From: DAITQM01 sp039794245
Lineage (GTDB): Bacteria; Pseudomonadota; Gammaproteobacteria; Xanthomonadales; Wenzhouxiangellaceae
Direction: 5' to 3'
DNA: 64,000 bases
Assembly: GCA_039794245.1 (NCBI GenBank)
Contig: JBDIVS010000012.1
Coordinates: forward strand, 1-64,000
The position numbers and the translations under genes are program-made. Of the stretch, positions 1-8,592 are shown in pieces. How positions within the stretch are numbered: position 1 is the first letter of the stretch; the number at the start of each line of letters is the position of its first letter. The notes below the pieces were generated by a model, which ran no database searches, was not told the DNA's origin, and worked only from the letters and a program-made list of their open reading frames with translations.

Positions 1-185
1 TATGATGGCGCAAAATCTGTGTCGTTTTTTGGGAGCCTGTTTTTCGACAGCGTTCAGGCCGCCGATACCCTGTGTTTTCCATAGTCGGACCATCTTAGCT
101 CGGTCCGAATAACTGGTCTAATCCCTTGTCTTTTTATTCTCCGCACGCTTTGCGTCTTGGCGAGAATCTATCCCGAACTCCGGGA

Positions 186-1415
186 TTATGACTGTCTGGG
201 CCACGTGACGGCTGCTGTCAAGCCGGCGGCGCGGCGGAACAGCCAGTCCTTGAGTGGCCACAGGCGATCGGCGGCGGCCAGGCCGAGGCCGGCGAGCCAC
301 GAGCGCGGCATGTCGAGCGGGCCGAGCGCCGGGCTCATCGTCCGGTTGATCAGATCGGCGGTGCGGATCATGATTTCGTCCTCGCTGCGCCGTGCCCGTT
401 CCCAGCGCCTGAGCCACGGCGACGGCGCCTCGAGCGCTCGCCGTTCGACGCCAAGCGCTGCGGCCAACGCAGCGCAATCGGCCAGAGCCAGGTTCAGGCC
501 CTGGCCGGCGAGCGGGTGGGTGCGGTGTGCCGCATCGCCGAGCAGCACGACGCGCCCGGCGACGTAGCGCCTGGCCAATTGCATATCGAGGGCAAAGGCG
601 GCACGTGGACCACAGGCCACGACCTTGCCGAAGATTTCACAGCTGGCGGCGTTCAACGCGCCGCGAAATTCATCGTCGGCCGCGGCGAGCAGTGCCGCGG
701 CGCGTTCATCGGGCAGCGACCAGACGATGGACGAGCGGCCCTGGGTCACCGGCAGCAGGGCCAGCGGTCCGCCGCTGAGAAAACGCTGCCAGGCAATGCC
801 CGGGTTGGGCTTTGCGGTGCTGATCACCGCGACTAGGGCCTTTTGCCCGTAAGCGGTGGCCGCAAACGGGATGCCGAGCGCCTGGCGCAGGGCCGAGCGC
901 GCGCCGTCGGCGGCGATCAGCAGCCGGGTTCTGAGGGCGGTGCCATCGTCGAGCCGGGCGATGGCGTAAGGCCCGCCCGCCCCGTTGTCGTCCACCGCGG
1001 TCACGGTCCGGCCGGCGAGCAGCCGGACGCGGCCGCTGTGCAGCTGGTGCCACAGTGCATTGTGCAGTTGCCGGTGATCGACGATCCAGCCGAGCGCCTC
1101 GACACCGTGGTCGTGGGCTTCGAAGGTCAAACGCCCCGTGCCGCCTTCGTCTTCGATCTGCATCGTGCGGTAGGCGGCCGGGCCGGCGGCATCCGGCGCG
1201 GGCCAGCCGCCTGCCGCTGCCAGCACCCGGCGGCTCGCCTGGCCAAGGGCGACGACCCGCTGCCCGACATCGTCGATCACGGCCGCCGGGTCGGGCGGCC
1301 GGGGTTCGGCGAGGAGTACGGAGAAACCCTGTTCGGCGAGCAGGATGGCCACCGTCGCGCCGGCGACCCCGCCGCCGGCGATCAGGATATCGGTGTCGGC
1401 ACTGCCGGTGGTCAA
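186..1415 (-). CDS. ubiI: UbiI/UbiF-type FAD-dependent ubiquinone biosynthesis hydroxylase
   Basis: This is a flavoprotein monooxygenase of the UbiH/UbiI/UbiF family, which hydroxylates the aromatic ring of a ubiquinone precursor. Visible motifs are the N-terminal dinucleotide-binding GGGVAGA, a central AADGARS (the DG motif) and a C-terminal GDAAHRTHPLAGQG FAD-binding stretch. Length is 409 residues, normal for the family. I place the start at a TTG whose last two bases begin the TGA stop of ubiH (TTGA overlap). An upstream in-frame ATG at 1487 would add 24 residues without family character. As the third gene of pepP-ubiH-ubiI in E. coli order it is most likely UbiI, though UbiF activity cannot be excluded. 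A short hairpin (ATCCCG/CGGGAT) overlaps the stop codon. Confidence 0.85.
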   Translation of the reverse strand: MTTGSADTDILIAGGGVAGATVAILLAEQGFSVLLAEPRPPDPAAVIDDVGQRVVALGQASRRVLAAAGGWPAPDAAGPAAYRTMQIEDEGGTGRLTFEAHDHGVEALGWIVDHRQLHNALWHQLHSGRVRLLAGRTVTAVDDNGAGGPYAIARLDDGTALRTRLLIAADGARSALRQALGIPFAATAYGQKALVAVISTAKPNPGIAWQRFLSGGPLALLPVTQGRSSIVWSLPDERAAALLAAADDEFRGALNAASCEIFGKVVACGPRAAFALDMQLARRYVAGRVVLLGDAAHRTHPLAGQGLNLALADCAALAAALGVERRALEAPSPWLRRWERARRSEDEIMIRTADLINRTMSPALGPLDMPRSWLAGLGLAAADRLWPLKDWLFRRAAGLTAAVTWPRQS

Positions 1416-2590
1416 GGTGGCGTCTCGAGTCTGCCGCGGTAGCCGAGCGCTCCATAGACCAGCCGCCGCTGCACGGCCGGCAGCCACTGGTGGGCGACGA
1501 GCGCGGCGCTGCGCAGGAAGCGAAAGCCTGGGGTGTCGTTGCGGAACAGGCGGACCAGCGTGTCGGTGTAGCGGATCGTCGCCTGCTGATCGCAGTCACG
1601 GCCCTTTTGGTAGGCCGCCAGAAGCGCAGCGTCGCCCGGGTCGGCTGCGCCGCGTAGTGAAGCGGCAAGGGCGCTCGCATCGCGCAGGCCGAGATTGAAA
1701 CCCTGGGCCGAGATCGGATGGATCGTGTGCGCCGCGTTACCGATCAACACGGCGCGGCGGGCAAGCGGGTGGGCGGCGTGAACCAGGCGTAGTGGATAGG
1801 CCTGGCGTTTGCCGATCCGGGTCAGGCGGCCGAGGCGGCGGCCGAAGCGGGCCTGGAGCGCGGCCAGCGCGGCGCCGTCGTCGAGGGCCAGCGCCGACTC
1901 GGCTTGCTCGGCCGCCACCGTCCAGACCAGCCCCATGCGCCCCGGGCCGTGCGGCAGCAGGGCCAGCGGCCCTGTTGTTGTGAAGCGCTCGTAGGCGGTG
2001 TCGTCATGCGCTCGCTCGCTACTCAGATTGGCGATGATCGCGGTCTGCCGGTAATCGTAAGTCCCGGCCGCCATTCCGAGCAGCCGGCGGACCGCCGAAT
2101 CGGCGCCGTCGGCGCCGACGACCAGGCGGCTCTTGAAGCGCTCGCCATCGAGTTCGACCCCGATGGCGTGCTCGCCCGGGGCGAGCCCGATGAGCCGCGC
2201 CGGGCAGTACTGGTCGAGCTCGCTCATCGCCGCCAGCGCCGGTACGAAAACGGCGCCGAGGCGGTGCGCCGCAACCACGTACCCGAAAGCGGCAAGCCCA
2301 TGTGCCTCGGCGCTGAGCAGTACACGGCCGAAACGGCCGCGGTCGCTGACGTGGATGCGGCGGATCGGATGGGCGTCGGGCGCGATCGCCGGCCACAGCC
2401 CCAGGCGGTCGAGGACCTGCCGGCTGACTTCGTTCAGCACCAGCGTCCGCTCGTCGTAACTGGGCTGCACTCCGGCGGTGCGCGCCACTTGTTCGACGGC
2501 GGCGATTTTTAGACCGCTGCCGCGCAGGCCCAGCGCCAGCGCCGCGCCGACGAGGCCACCGCCAACAATCGTGATATCGTATTTTTTCAT
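1412..2590 (-). CDS. ubiH: 2-octaprenyl-6-methoxyphenol hydroxylase
   Basis: UbiH is an FAD-dependent monooxygenase of aerobic ubiquinone synthesis. The 392-residue product begins MKKYDITIVGGGLVGAA with the Rossmann GxGxxG, carries VVGADGADSAVR in the middle and LIGNAAHTIHPISAQGFN near residues 280-300, all typical of the family. It lies 30 bases downstream of pepP and overlaps ubiI by 4 bases, so the three are probably one transcript, as in E. coli. It is distinguished from ubiI by position and by its closer match to the UbiH form of the C-terminal FAD motif. Full length and intact. Confidence 0.9.
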   Translation of the reverse strand: MKKYDITIVGGGLVGAALALGLRGSGLKIAAVEQVARTAGVQPSYDERTLVLNEVSRQVLDRLGLWPAIAPDAHPIRRIHVSDRGRFGRVLLSAEAHGLAAFGYVVAAHRLGAVFVPALAAMSELDQYCPARLIGLAPGEHAIGVELDGERFKSRLVVGADGADSAVRRLLGMAAGTYDYRQTAIIANLSSERAHDDTAYERFTTTGPLALLPHGPGRMGLVWTVAAEQAESALALDDGAALAALQARFGRRLGRLTRIGKRQAYPLRLVHAAHPLARRAVLIGNAAHTIHPISAQGFNLGLRDASALAASLRGAADPGDAALLAAYQKGRDCDQQATIRYTDTLVRLFRNDTPGFRFLRSAALVAHQWLPAVQRRLVYGALGYRGRLETPP

Positions 2591-2620
2591 CCGGCGTCTA
2601 TTTTCATCCGGCGCAGCGCT

Positions 2621-3934
2621 TCATGCGGCGCGGGTTAGCCGTTCGATGTCCCGGGGCTCGCGGACCAGTTCTGCGCTGAGCACTTCACAGCCGTCGCGGG
2701 TGACCGCCACGTCGTCCTCGAGCCGGATGCCGATGCCGCGCCATTGTTCGGGCACGTCGCCGGCGTTGGGCGGAATGTACAGGCCGGGTTCGACGGTCAT
2801 CACCATCCCCGGCTCCAGGGCCCGGCTGTGGCCGTCGATCTGGTAATCGCCGACATCGTGGACGTCGAGCCCCAGCCAGTGCCCGGTCTTGTGCATGAAA
2901 AACCGTTTGGCGCTCTCCGCTTCGCGTGCCTCGTCGAACGGGCCGGGCAGCAGCCCAAGGTCGATCAGGCCCTGGGTGATCGCCGTGAACGCCGCGTCGT
3001 GCACGGCCTGCCACGCCACGCCGGGGCGCACCGCTGCGATGGCGGCCTGCTGCGCGGCGAGCACGACGTCGTACAGGGCACGTTGCGCCTTGTTGAATCG
3101 GCCGTTGACCGGCCACGTGCGGGTCAGGTCGGCGGCGTATTTCTCGACCTCGCAGCCGGCATCGATCAACACCAGGTCGCCGTCCTTCAGTTCGGCGTTG
3201 TTGGCGATGTAGTGCAAGGTGCAGGCGTTGACGCCGCCGCCGACGATTGGCTGATACGCCGCCTCGGTCCCCTGGCGGTGGAATTCGTACAGCAACAAGG
3301 CGGCGATCTCCCGTTCGTTGATCCCCGGCCGGACGCTGGCCAGCGCGCGCTGGTGGGCCTGCGCGGAGACGGCCACCGCGCGGCGGAGCCGTTTCAGTTC
3401 GTCGCGGCTTTTGATGAGCCTGAGCTCGTGCAGCGTGTGGCCGAAGCCGATCAGATCCTCGGGTGGGATGTGGGCCGGGCGCCGGCCGTTGTGCAGGCGG
3501 TTCAGCCAGTCGAGCATGCGCTCGTCGAAGGCCGGATCGCGGCCGATCTGGTAATGCACCCGGCTGCGGTTTTCGAGCAAGCCGGGCATCACGTCATCGA
3601 GGTCGTCGATCGGAAACGCATCGTCGGCGCCGATCTGGGCTTGCGCTCCGCTAAGGCCGGCCCGCGGTCCGTCCCAGCGCTCGCGTTCCGGATTCCGCGG
3701 CCGGCAAAAGACGATGGTCTCGCCGGCGGGGCGGCCGGGGGCCAGCACCAGTACCGCATCGGGCTCATCAAAGCCGGTCAGGTACCAGAAATCACTGTTC
3801 TGCCGGAAAGGGTAGTGCACGTCGCCGTTGCGCAAGGCCGGCCGGGAGCCGGGGATGACGGCGATGGCTTCGGGGCCGATCATCCCGATGAGCTCGGCGC
3901 GGCGGGCGGCAAACGCCGGGGTCGGCCGCTTCAT
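2621..3934 (-). CDS. pepP: Xaa-Pro aminopeptidase (M24B)
   Basis: PepP removes the N-terminal residue from peptides with proline in position two, using two metal ions in a pita-bread fold. At 437 residues it has an N-terminal aminopeptidase-P domain (about 1-170) and a catalytic domain. The metal ligands are visible in order: Asp in LVLIDAGCE, Asp in YAADLTRTW, His in HKTGHWLGLDVHD, Glu in TVEPGLYIP and Glu in GIRLEDDVAV. Its ATG overlaps the stop of the UPF0149 gene by 4 bases (ATGA), which suggests translational coupling. The order UPF0149-pepP-ubiH-ubiI is classic for gammaproteobacteria. Confidence 0.93.
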   Translation of the reverse strand: MKRPTPAFAARRAELIGMIGPEAIAVIPGSRPALRNGDVHYPFRQNSDFWYLTGFDEPDAVLVLAPGRPAGETIVFCRPRNPERERWDGPRAGLSGAQAQIGADDAFPIDDLDDVMPGLLENRSRVHYQIGRDPAFDERMLDWLNRLHNGRRPAHIPPEDLIGFGHTLHELRLIKSRDELKRLRRAVAVSAQAHQRALASVRPGINEREIAALLLYEFHRQGTEAAYQPIVGGGVNACTLHYIANNAELKDGDLVLIDAGCEVEKYAADLTRTWPVNGRFNKAQRALYDVVLAAQQAAIAAVRPGVAWQAVHDAAFTAITQGLIDLGLLPGPFDEAREAESAKRFFMHKTGHWLGLDVHDVGDYQIDGHSRALEPGMVMTVEPGLYIPPNAGDVPEQWRGIGIRLEDDVAVTRDGCEVLSAELVREPRDIERLTRAA

Positions 3935-4494
3935 GCACTGCCCGCCGTCAGATCGGGTCTGAGCCGCGCCGCCTGGCGGAGCAGCATCACCGCGCCGCGG
4001 ACGTATTCGACGAGTTCCATCAGTGCCTGTTCCTCTTCCTCCTCACCCGCTTCATCGCCGCCATCCGGCGCGCTCGCCGCCTGCGTGATCGCCGCCAGGT
4101 CGGGAAGGATTTCGTCGCACTCGGGCAGGCCGCAGATCGCCGGGTTGTGCGCCAGGCCGGCGAGAAAACCGGTGCACCACGCCGCCAGCACCGCGGCGCG
4201 TTCGGCCCGCGGCGTCTCGTCGGCCGGCAGGTAGGGCATGAAATCGAACATCTCGGCATCGAGTTCGCGACGCAGCGCGTCGAGCACGGTGCCGAACGTC
4301 GCCTCGCCGATCGGTGCTTCGCCGCCGAGTTGGCGGAACGCGGCGTGCAGTGCGGCACCCGGTGCCCGGTCGTCACCGCCGACCACCAGGCCGGTGAGCA
4401 GGCCGTGCATTTCGGCGGCCTCGCGCTCGTCGTGCGCCCGCATTGCCCGGCGCCAGGCCAGGCGGCCTTCCGGAGTGCTGAGCGGTTGGGTCAT
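3931..4494 (-). CDS. ygfB: UPF0149 family protein (YgfB-like)
   Basis: A 187-residue acidic, mostly helical protein of the UPF0149/YecA-like family, whose members precede pepP in many gammaproteobacteria. In Pseudomonas YgfB has been linked to regulation of beta-lactamase expression; whether that applies here is unknown. The start is the ATG of MTQPLSTPEGR. The open frame extends 95 codons upstream, but that stretch is Arg-rich and lies in the divergent promoter region, so I exclude it. An acidic linker (EEEEEE) lies near residue 155. The family-typical FMPYLPADE and AWCTGFLAGL segments are present. Confidence 0.85.
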   Translation of the reverse strand: MTQPLSTPEGRLAWRRAMRAHDEREAAEMHGLLTGLVVGGDDRAPGAALHAAFRQLGGEAPIGEATFGTVLDALRRELDAEMFDFMPYLPADETPRAERAAVLAAWCTGFLAGLAHNPAICGLPECDEILPDLAAITQAASAPDGGDEAGEEEEEQALMELVEYVRGAVMLLRQAARLRPDLTAGSA

Positions 4495-4692
4495 GGCCGG
4501 CGGGACGACACAGGAACGGACATCTGGTAATCGTATCATTTTCCAGGGTATCATCAGCTTGCAGCAAATTTTGAAACTTGGGCTGAAGATTGTGGAAATC
4601 GCCCGATTACGCTTCGAGTTGCCTTGGGCGCGGGGGAATATCGTACGGCGCCGGCGCCGCCTCGTTCTTGTCAAACCAAGCTGGACGAGATC

Positions 4693-4917
4693 ATGAACAA
4701 AACAGAATCGGTTCTCGACACCTGCGTTCAGATCGAGCGCAGAATCGACGAAATACTGGAGACGTGCAGCCGCCTGCAAGAGGAGAACCAGTCGCTGCTT
4801 GCCCGCCAGGAGGCCCTGGTCACCGAGCGCGCCGCGCTGGTCGCGAAAAACGAGCAGGTGCGCTCAAAGGTCGAGGCGATGGTCGCCCGCCTGCGGACCA
4901 TGGAAGAACACACCTGA
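4693..4917 (+). CDS. TIGR02449 family small coiled-coil protein
   Basis: A 74-residue, almost entirely heptad-patterned protein (LEETCSRLQEENQSL-like pattern), matching the small TIGR02449 family found upstream of zapA in gammaproteobacteria. Function is unknown; position suggests a link to cell division together with zapA. The start is the ATG of MNKTES; longer in-frame starts run through the upstream non-coding region shared with the divergent UPF0149 gene. It is followed after 63 bases by zapA on the same strand. Confidence 0.8.
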   Translation: MNKTESVLDTCVQIERRIDEILETCSRLQEENQSLLARQEALVTERAALVAKNEQVRSKVEAMVARLRTMEEHT

Positions 4918-4980
4918 GTCCGGGTCATGAATCATCCGGGCTGAGCCCTTTTGTCTGCCTGCCACGATCTCGACGCCGCC

Positions 4981-5265
4981 ATGGAACCGATCGCCGTACA
5001 GATACTGGACAAGGAACTGCGGGTCGCCTGTCCGCCGGACGAGCGCGAGGCGCTGCTCGCCGCAGCGCTCGATCTCGACCGGCGCATGCGCCAGATCCGC
5101 AACCAATCGCGCAGCCTGTCGCTGGAAAGCGTCGCGCTGATGAGCGCCCTCAACCTGGCCGGCGAACTGCTGCAAGCCCGCGAACGCGAACAACAGCTCG
5201 AGGATCTCACCGCCCGGCTCAAGTCCCTCAGCGCCCGCCTGGAGCGGCGTTTGCAGGAGCAGTAA
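4981..5265 (+). CDS. zapA: Cell division protein ZapA
   Basis: ZapA binds FtsZ and bundles its filaments in the division ring. The 94-residue protein has the two expected parts: an N-terminal globular domain (VAVQILDKELRVACP, then EREALLAAALDLDRRM) and a C-terminal coiled coil running to the end (ELLQAREREQQLEDLTARL). The ATG at MEPIAVQ fits the family start; a TTG ten codons upstream is possible. It is followed by the 6S RNA gene, a conserved arrangement. Confidence 0.9.
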   Translation: MEPIAVQILDKELRVACPPDEREALLAAALDLDRRMRQIRNQSRSLSLESVALMSALNLAGELLQAREREQQLEDLTARLKSLSARLERRLQEQ

Positions 5266-5323
5266 CCACCCACCGGCAGAACCGACTGCGTCGGCCGGCG
5301 CTTGCTGCCGATTCGAGCCGAAC

Positions 5324-5352
5324 TTGCCGCCCGCCCCCGATGGCGTTAAACT
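5324..5352 (+). promoter_or_regulatory. Probable sigma-70 promoter of 6S RNA
   Basis: TTGCCG and TAAACT are separated by 17 bases and end 8 bases before the inferred 5' end of 6S RNA. This is seen directly; use in vivo is inferred from placement. Confidence 0.6.
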
Positions 5353-5360
5353 GCTTGCAG

Positions 5361-5545
5361 GCGTTCTCTGCAGCGTTCGCCAGCGGGCCGTCAAAGCCTT
5401 GTCCCTATATCGTTTTATCGGGAAGGCAAATCCGCTCCGGTGTGCATGTTCGCCAACGAGCGAAAAGCCTGAAGGCGCGGCCCGCCTACCCACTTGAACC
5501 TCTGGTTCAAGGTCCCCGGCCCGCAGCGGCGCCCGCGGAGAACGC
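5361..5545 (+). ncRNA. ssrS: 6S RNA
   Basis: 6S RNA mimics an open promoter and sequesters sigma-70 RNA polymerase in stationary phase. The closing stem is visible: GCGTTCTCTGC at 5361-5371 pairs with GCGGAGAACGC at 5535-5545. Inside are conserved pieces seen in E. coli 6S: GTTCGC then AGCGGGCC near the 5' end, and the hairpin TTGAACC..GGTTCAA near 5495-5512. Location between zapA and the 5-formyl-THF cyclo-ligase gene is the conserved position. The ends are estimated from the stem and may be off by a few bases. Confidence 0.9.
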
Positions 5546-5600
5546 CACCGTTGAACCGGTCCCGCACGGCCGGTATCACCCGTTCGCGGATTGTTGTCCG

Positions 5601-6221
5601 ATGCCGCCATCTTCGCCAAAATCCGCACTTAGGGCGCGCGCCAAAGAACGCCGCGCGGCGCTCGATTCCGGCTTGCGCGCCGAACTGGATCGCCGGATCG
5701 GCGCCCACCTTCTCAACTGGTCCGTCGAACACCCCTGCCGGCGCCTTGCCGCCTACTGGCCGGTCCGCGGCGAAGTCGATTTACGCCCGGCGCTTGGCGA
5801 GTTGGCCGCGGCCGGGCGCGAGATCTACCTCCCGTGCCTGAACGGCGAGGCCCCGGGGGCCATGACCTTCCGCCGCTGGGTAACCGAACGGGGCGAGGCC
5901 GGCCTGACTGCGAACCGCTACGGCATACCCGAACCACCGGACGGCGAGCCGTGCCCCATTGCGGCACTCGATCTCGTGCTCGTCCCGCTGCTCGCTTTCA
6001 GTGCCGACGGCGCGCGTCTCGGTTCCGGCGCCGGCTATTACGATCGGGCGCTGGCCGGGCGGCGCGGCGCGGCGCCGTTGATCGCCGGGGTCGCCTACAG
6101 CCTGCAGGAAGTCGATCAGGTGCCGCAGGATCCGTGGGACATCGTCCTCGATGCAGTGCTGACCGACCGCGGCCTGTGGCATTTCGACCACGCAGCGCAA
6201 GTTTCGCCGGTTGCCGGCTGA
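5601..6221 (+). CDS. ygfA: 5-formyltetrahydrofolate cyclo-ligase
   Basis: Converts 5-formyl-THF to 5,10-methenyl-THF with ATP, clearing an inhibitory folate. The 206-residue product has the basic N-terminus (RARAKERRAALD), the WPVRGEVDLRPAL segment and the nucleotide/folate-binding GSGAGYYDRAL near residue 140. The open frame continues far upstream through 6S RNA and zapA, but ATG 5601 directly after 6S RNA is the family start. The 6S-ygfA co-transcript is conserved in gammaproteobacteria. The stop overlaps the EVE gene start (TGATG). Confidence 0.9.
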   Translation: MPPSSPKSALRARAKERRAALDSGLRAELDRRIGAHLLNWSVEHPCRRLAAYWPVRGEVDLRPALGELAAAGREIYLPCLNGEAPGAMTFRRWVTERGEAGLTANRYGIPEPPDGEPCPIAALDLVLVPLLAFSADGARLGSGAGYYDRALAGRRGAAPLIAGVAYSLQEVDQVPQDPWDIVLDAVLTDRGLWHFDHAAQVSPVAG

Positions 6222-6685
6222 TGACCGCATACTGGCTGGTCAAGAGCGAGCCGTCGACCTACAGCATCGACGATCTGGCGCGCGACGGCGTCACCGCGTG
6301 GGAGGGCGTGCGCAATTACCAGGCGCGCAACTTCCTGCGCGACGGCATGCGGCCGGGCGATCAGGTGTTGTTCTATCATTCCAGTACCAAGATACCGGCG
6401 GTCACCGGCCTCGCCCGTGTGGTGGGCGACGGTTATCCCGACCCGACGCAGTTCGATCCCGCCTCGCGCTACTACGATCCGCAAAGCCGCCGTGACGCGC
6501 CGCGCTGGTGGCTCGTCGATCTCGCCTACGTCAGGCATCTTGGCCGGCCGCTGGCGCTTGACGAGTTGCGGGCGTACGGCGCCCGGCTCGCCGGCCTGCA
6601 ACTTCTGGCCCGCGGCAACCGCTTGTCGGTGATGCCGGTCGCGGCCGAACACTTCGCGGCGATCCTCGAAATGGAAGAAAGATGA
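6221..6685 (+). CDS. EVE domain protein
   Basis: A 154-residue EVE domain, related to PUA and YTH folds that bind modified bases. It opens with YWLVKSEPSTYSIDDL and contains WEGVRNYQARNFLRD and DQVLFYHSS, all hallmark segments. Bacterial single-domain EVE proteins are common beside ygfA and are suspected to act on modified RNA or DNA; the exact substrate is unknown. Start and stop overlap both neighbours (TGATG with ygfA, ATGA with rpiA), so it is embedded in a tight operon. Confidence 0.88.
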   Translation: MTAYWLVKSEPSTYSIDDLARDGVTAWEGVRNYQARNFLRDGMRPGDQVLFYHSSTKIPAVTGLARVVGDGYPDPTQFDPASRYYDPQSRRDAPRWWLVDLAYVRHLGRPLALDELRAYGARLAGLQLLARGNRLSVMPVAAEHFAAILEMEER

Positions 6686-7377
6686 ACCAACAACCAGACC
6701 GGCAAGAACTCAAAGTACAGGTTGCGCATCATGCCTTGCGCTATATCGCCGACGGCATGGTGCTCGGTGTCGGCACCGGCAGCACCGTCAATTGTCTGAT
6801 CGATACTTTGGCTAAAAGTGCGCTCAGGCTCGAAGCGGCGGTGTCGAGTTCGGAGGAGACCAGCCGTCGCCTGGCCGCCGCCGGCATTCCGCTCATCGAC
6901 CTCAACACCGCCGGTAACCTCGATCTTTACCTCGACGGGGCCGATGAAATCGACCCCGACCTCAGGCTCATCAAAGGTGGCGGCGGGGCGCTGACCCGCG
7001 AAAAAATCATCGCCGAGGCGGCGGCGCGTTTCATCTGCATCGCCGATCACAGCAAGTGCGTCCGCGTCCTCGGCCGCTTTCCGCTGCCGGTCGAGGTGAT
7101 CCCGCTGGCCCGCAGCCTCGTCGCCCGTAAACTCGCCGCCCTCGGCGGCCGCCCCGTCTGGCGCGAAGGCGTGGTGACCGACAACGGTGGCTGGATTGTC
7201 GATGTCCACGGCCTCGACCTCGTCGATCCGCCGGCCATGGAAACCCGGATCAACCAGATTCCCGGCGTCATCACCGTCGGCCTGTTCGCCCACCGTCCCG
7301 CCGATCTCGCCCTGATTGCCGTCCCCGCTGGCGTCGAAGAGCGTCGCCCGGCGCACGCCCGAGCGCCCCGGAAATAA
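6682..7377 (+). CDS. rpiA: Ribose-5-phosphate isomerase A
   Basis: Interconverts ribose-5-phosphate and ribulose-5-phosphate in the pentose phosphate pathway. The 231-residue sequence has the phosphate-binding GTGSTVN near 31-37, DGADEIDPD near 85-93, KGGGGALTREK near 97-107 (with the catalytic Glu region) and a C-terminal GVITVGLFA. It overlaps the EVE gene by 4 bases and ends a run of co-directional genes. The final 13 residues are Arg/Pro-rich and beyond the usual family end. Confidence 0.93.
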   Translation: MNQQPDRQELKVQVAHHALRYIADGMVLGVGTGSTVNCLIDTLAKSALRLEAAVSSSEETSRRLAAAGIPLIDLNTAGNLDLYLDGADEIDPDLRLIKGGGGALTREKIIAEAAARFICIADHSKCVRVLGRFPLPVEVIPLARSLVARKLAALGGRPVWREGVVTDNGGWIVDVHGLDLVDPPAMETRINQIPGVITVGLFAHRPADLALIAVPAGVEERRPAHARAPRK

Positions 7378-7787
7378 CCCATACCGTTCGCTAGGAGCGC
7401 CAAGACCGCCAAGATTTACCAAGCCACACGCGGACGGCATTTCGGTCAGGGTTATCATGGGTTGAATGGTTCGCAAACGCCGGTCATACAATGGATTTCA
7501 CCACGAAGTGCTATCGGGGCACCGCCCAGGTGGCCGCCTAACGATAGGCCGCTTGCCAAGGAGTCCTTCTCAGGTTTTGCGAGCATGACGACAAGGGCGA
7601 ACAGGTCAGACCGGTACTGGAGCATTCCGATTGTGTTCTTGGCTTTGGACAAGCCTGCACGAAGATAGAGAACCCGGTGCGCGACTTCACCTTGTGGGTC
7701 AGAGGACGCCACAACGCTCCTCATCAACAGGCCGGATATAAGGTCGCAAGCCACCTTCGTCCCTGACGAAAGCTCTATCACAAAGCC
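7378..7787 (+). other. Intergenic region, possible group II intron RNA remnant
   Basis: About 410 bases without a convincing gene. The first 40 bases hold a degenerate GCCAAGACCGCCAAGA-type motif of the kind common between genes. The part from about 7677 (starting GTGCGCGAC) to the reverse-transcriptase start could be the remnant 5' portion of a group II intron RNA, since such introns start GTGYG, but at about 110 bases it is far too short to hold complete domains I-III. An antisense open frame here has no recognisable features. Confidence 0.3.
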
Positions 7788-8330
7788 ATGCAGGAGCCGG
7801 ATTTTCGGTTCTATGCGTTGTATGACCGGGTCTACTGCAAGGATGTGCTGTGGGCGGCTTGGGAACAGGTGCGCGCCAATGGCGGCGCTGGCGGACCGGA
7901 TGGGGTGACGATTGACCAGATTGTTGCCCTGGAGGACGGTCCGGGTCGGTTGGTGGAGGGCCTGCACGAAGCGCTTCGCAGCCGGACCTACCGCCCCGGT
8001 GCGATCTGTCGCGTGTGGATTCCGAAGCCGGATGGGCGACAACGGCCGCTGGGCATCCCCAATGTGGTGGATCGGGTGGCGCAGATGGCGGCCTTGCGGG
8101 TGCGGATTACGGACGGATCGGCGCTGAAGCTGATCCGGCTGTGGCTGCGCGCCGAGGTGGTCGAACAAGACGACTCTGGTCGTCCTTGCCGTCATCGGCC
8201 GCGTGCCGGCACGCCCCAGGGCGGGGTGCTCTCGCCGCTGTTGGCGAATGCCTTTTTGCACTGGTTTGACCGGGCCTTTCACGCTGTGACTGGCCCGGCG
8301 AACTGGGCGAAGGCGAAGCTGGTGCGTTAT
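7788..8330 (+). pseudogene. Group II intron reverse transcriptase, broken
   Basis: The first 105 codons match the start of LtrA-like group II intron proteins: GGAGGPDGVTIDQI, then RPGAICRVWIPKPDGRQRPLGIPNVVDRVAQMAAL. The sequence then jumps, in frame, to a later segment (DDSGRPCRHRP, GTPQGGVLSPLLANAFLHWFD), so the part containing the first catalytic Asp is missing. It stops at KLVRY, just where the catalytic YADD should begin, because a miniature inverted-repeat element starts at 8331. The frame stays open to 8717 but reads through the element and beyond it as unrelated sequence. It lacks a functional active site and is a relic. Confidence 0.85.
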
Positions 8331-8447
8331 CCCAACTGTTGCATAAATTCCCGGAATTCTCGGTCAAGTGGGCGAGAAACCGGGCGCGTCACCCCAGGTG
8401 AATTCGGTGCTTTGACTAAAATTCTCATAACTTATTTTTACTGGATA
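8331..8447. repeat. MITE copy 1 (right end lost)
   Basis: Starts CCCAACTGTTGCATAAATT and continues with the same internal blocks as the copies at 13082 and 50827: a GGGCGAGAAACCGGGCGCGTC segment, then GTGAATTC, GACTAA and TTCATAACTT-like sequence. The right terminal repeat is missing, so this copy is truncated or diverged after about 8447. It interrupts the reverse-transcriptase relic. Confidence 0.8.
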
Positions 8448-8529
8448 TATGCGCACCTTCCATGGCGCGCACCCCTGCCCGGTCACCTTCGGCGCGTCTA
8501 TATTCGCTCCCGGCGAATTAGTTCCGCTT

Positions 8530-8551
8530 GCCTGTGCGTACACGCACAGGC
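8530..8551. terminator. Perfect 10-bp hairpin after the VWA operon
   Basis: GCCTGTGCGT and ACGCACAGGC flank a 2-base spacer. It lies 42 bases past the stop of the last minus-strand VWA gene. There is no T-run, so termination is only a possibility. Confidence 0.35.
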
Positions 8552-8592
8552 AGGCGGGAATGGCAAGATCGCTGTATTTTTCAGGCGCTGCG

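Noticed and set aside
4590..5600. N-terminal extension of the formyl-THF cyclo-ligase frame
   Set aside because: It runs through zapA and 6S RNA in another frame; the family start is at 5601.
7455..8282. A 275-codon open frame antisense to the reverse-transcriptase relic
   Set aside because: No recognisable domain; it mirrors the coding frame of the relic and the GC-rich codon pattern explains it.
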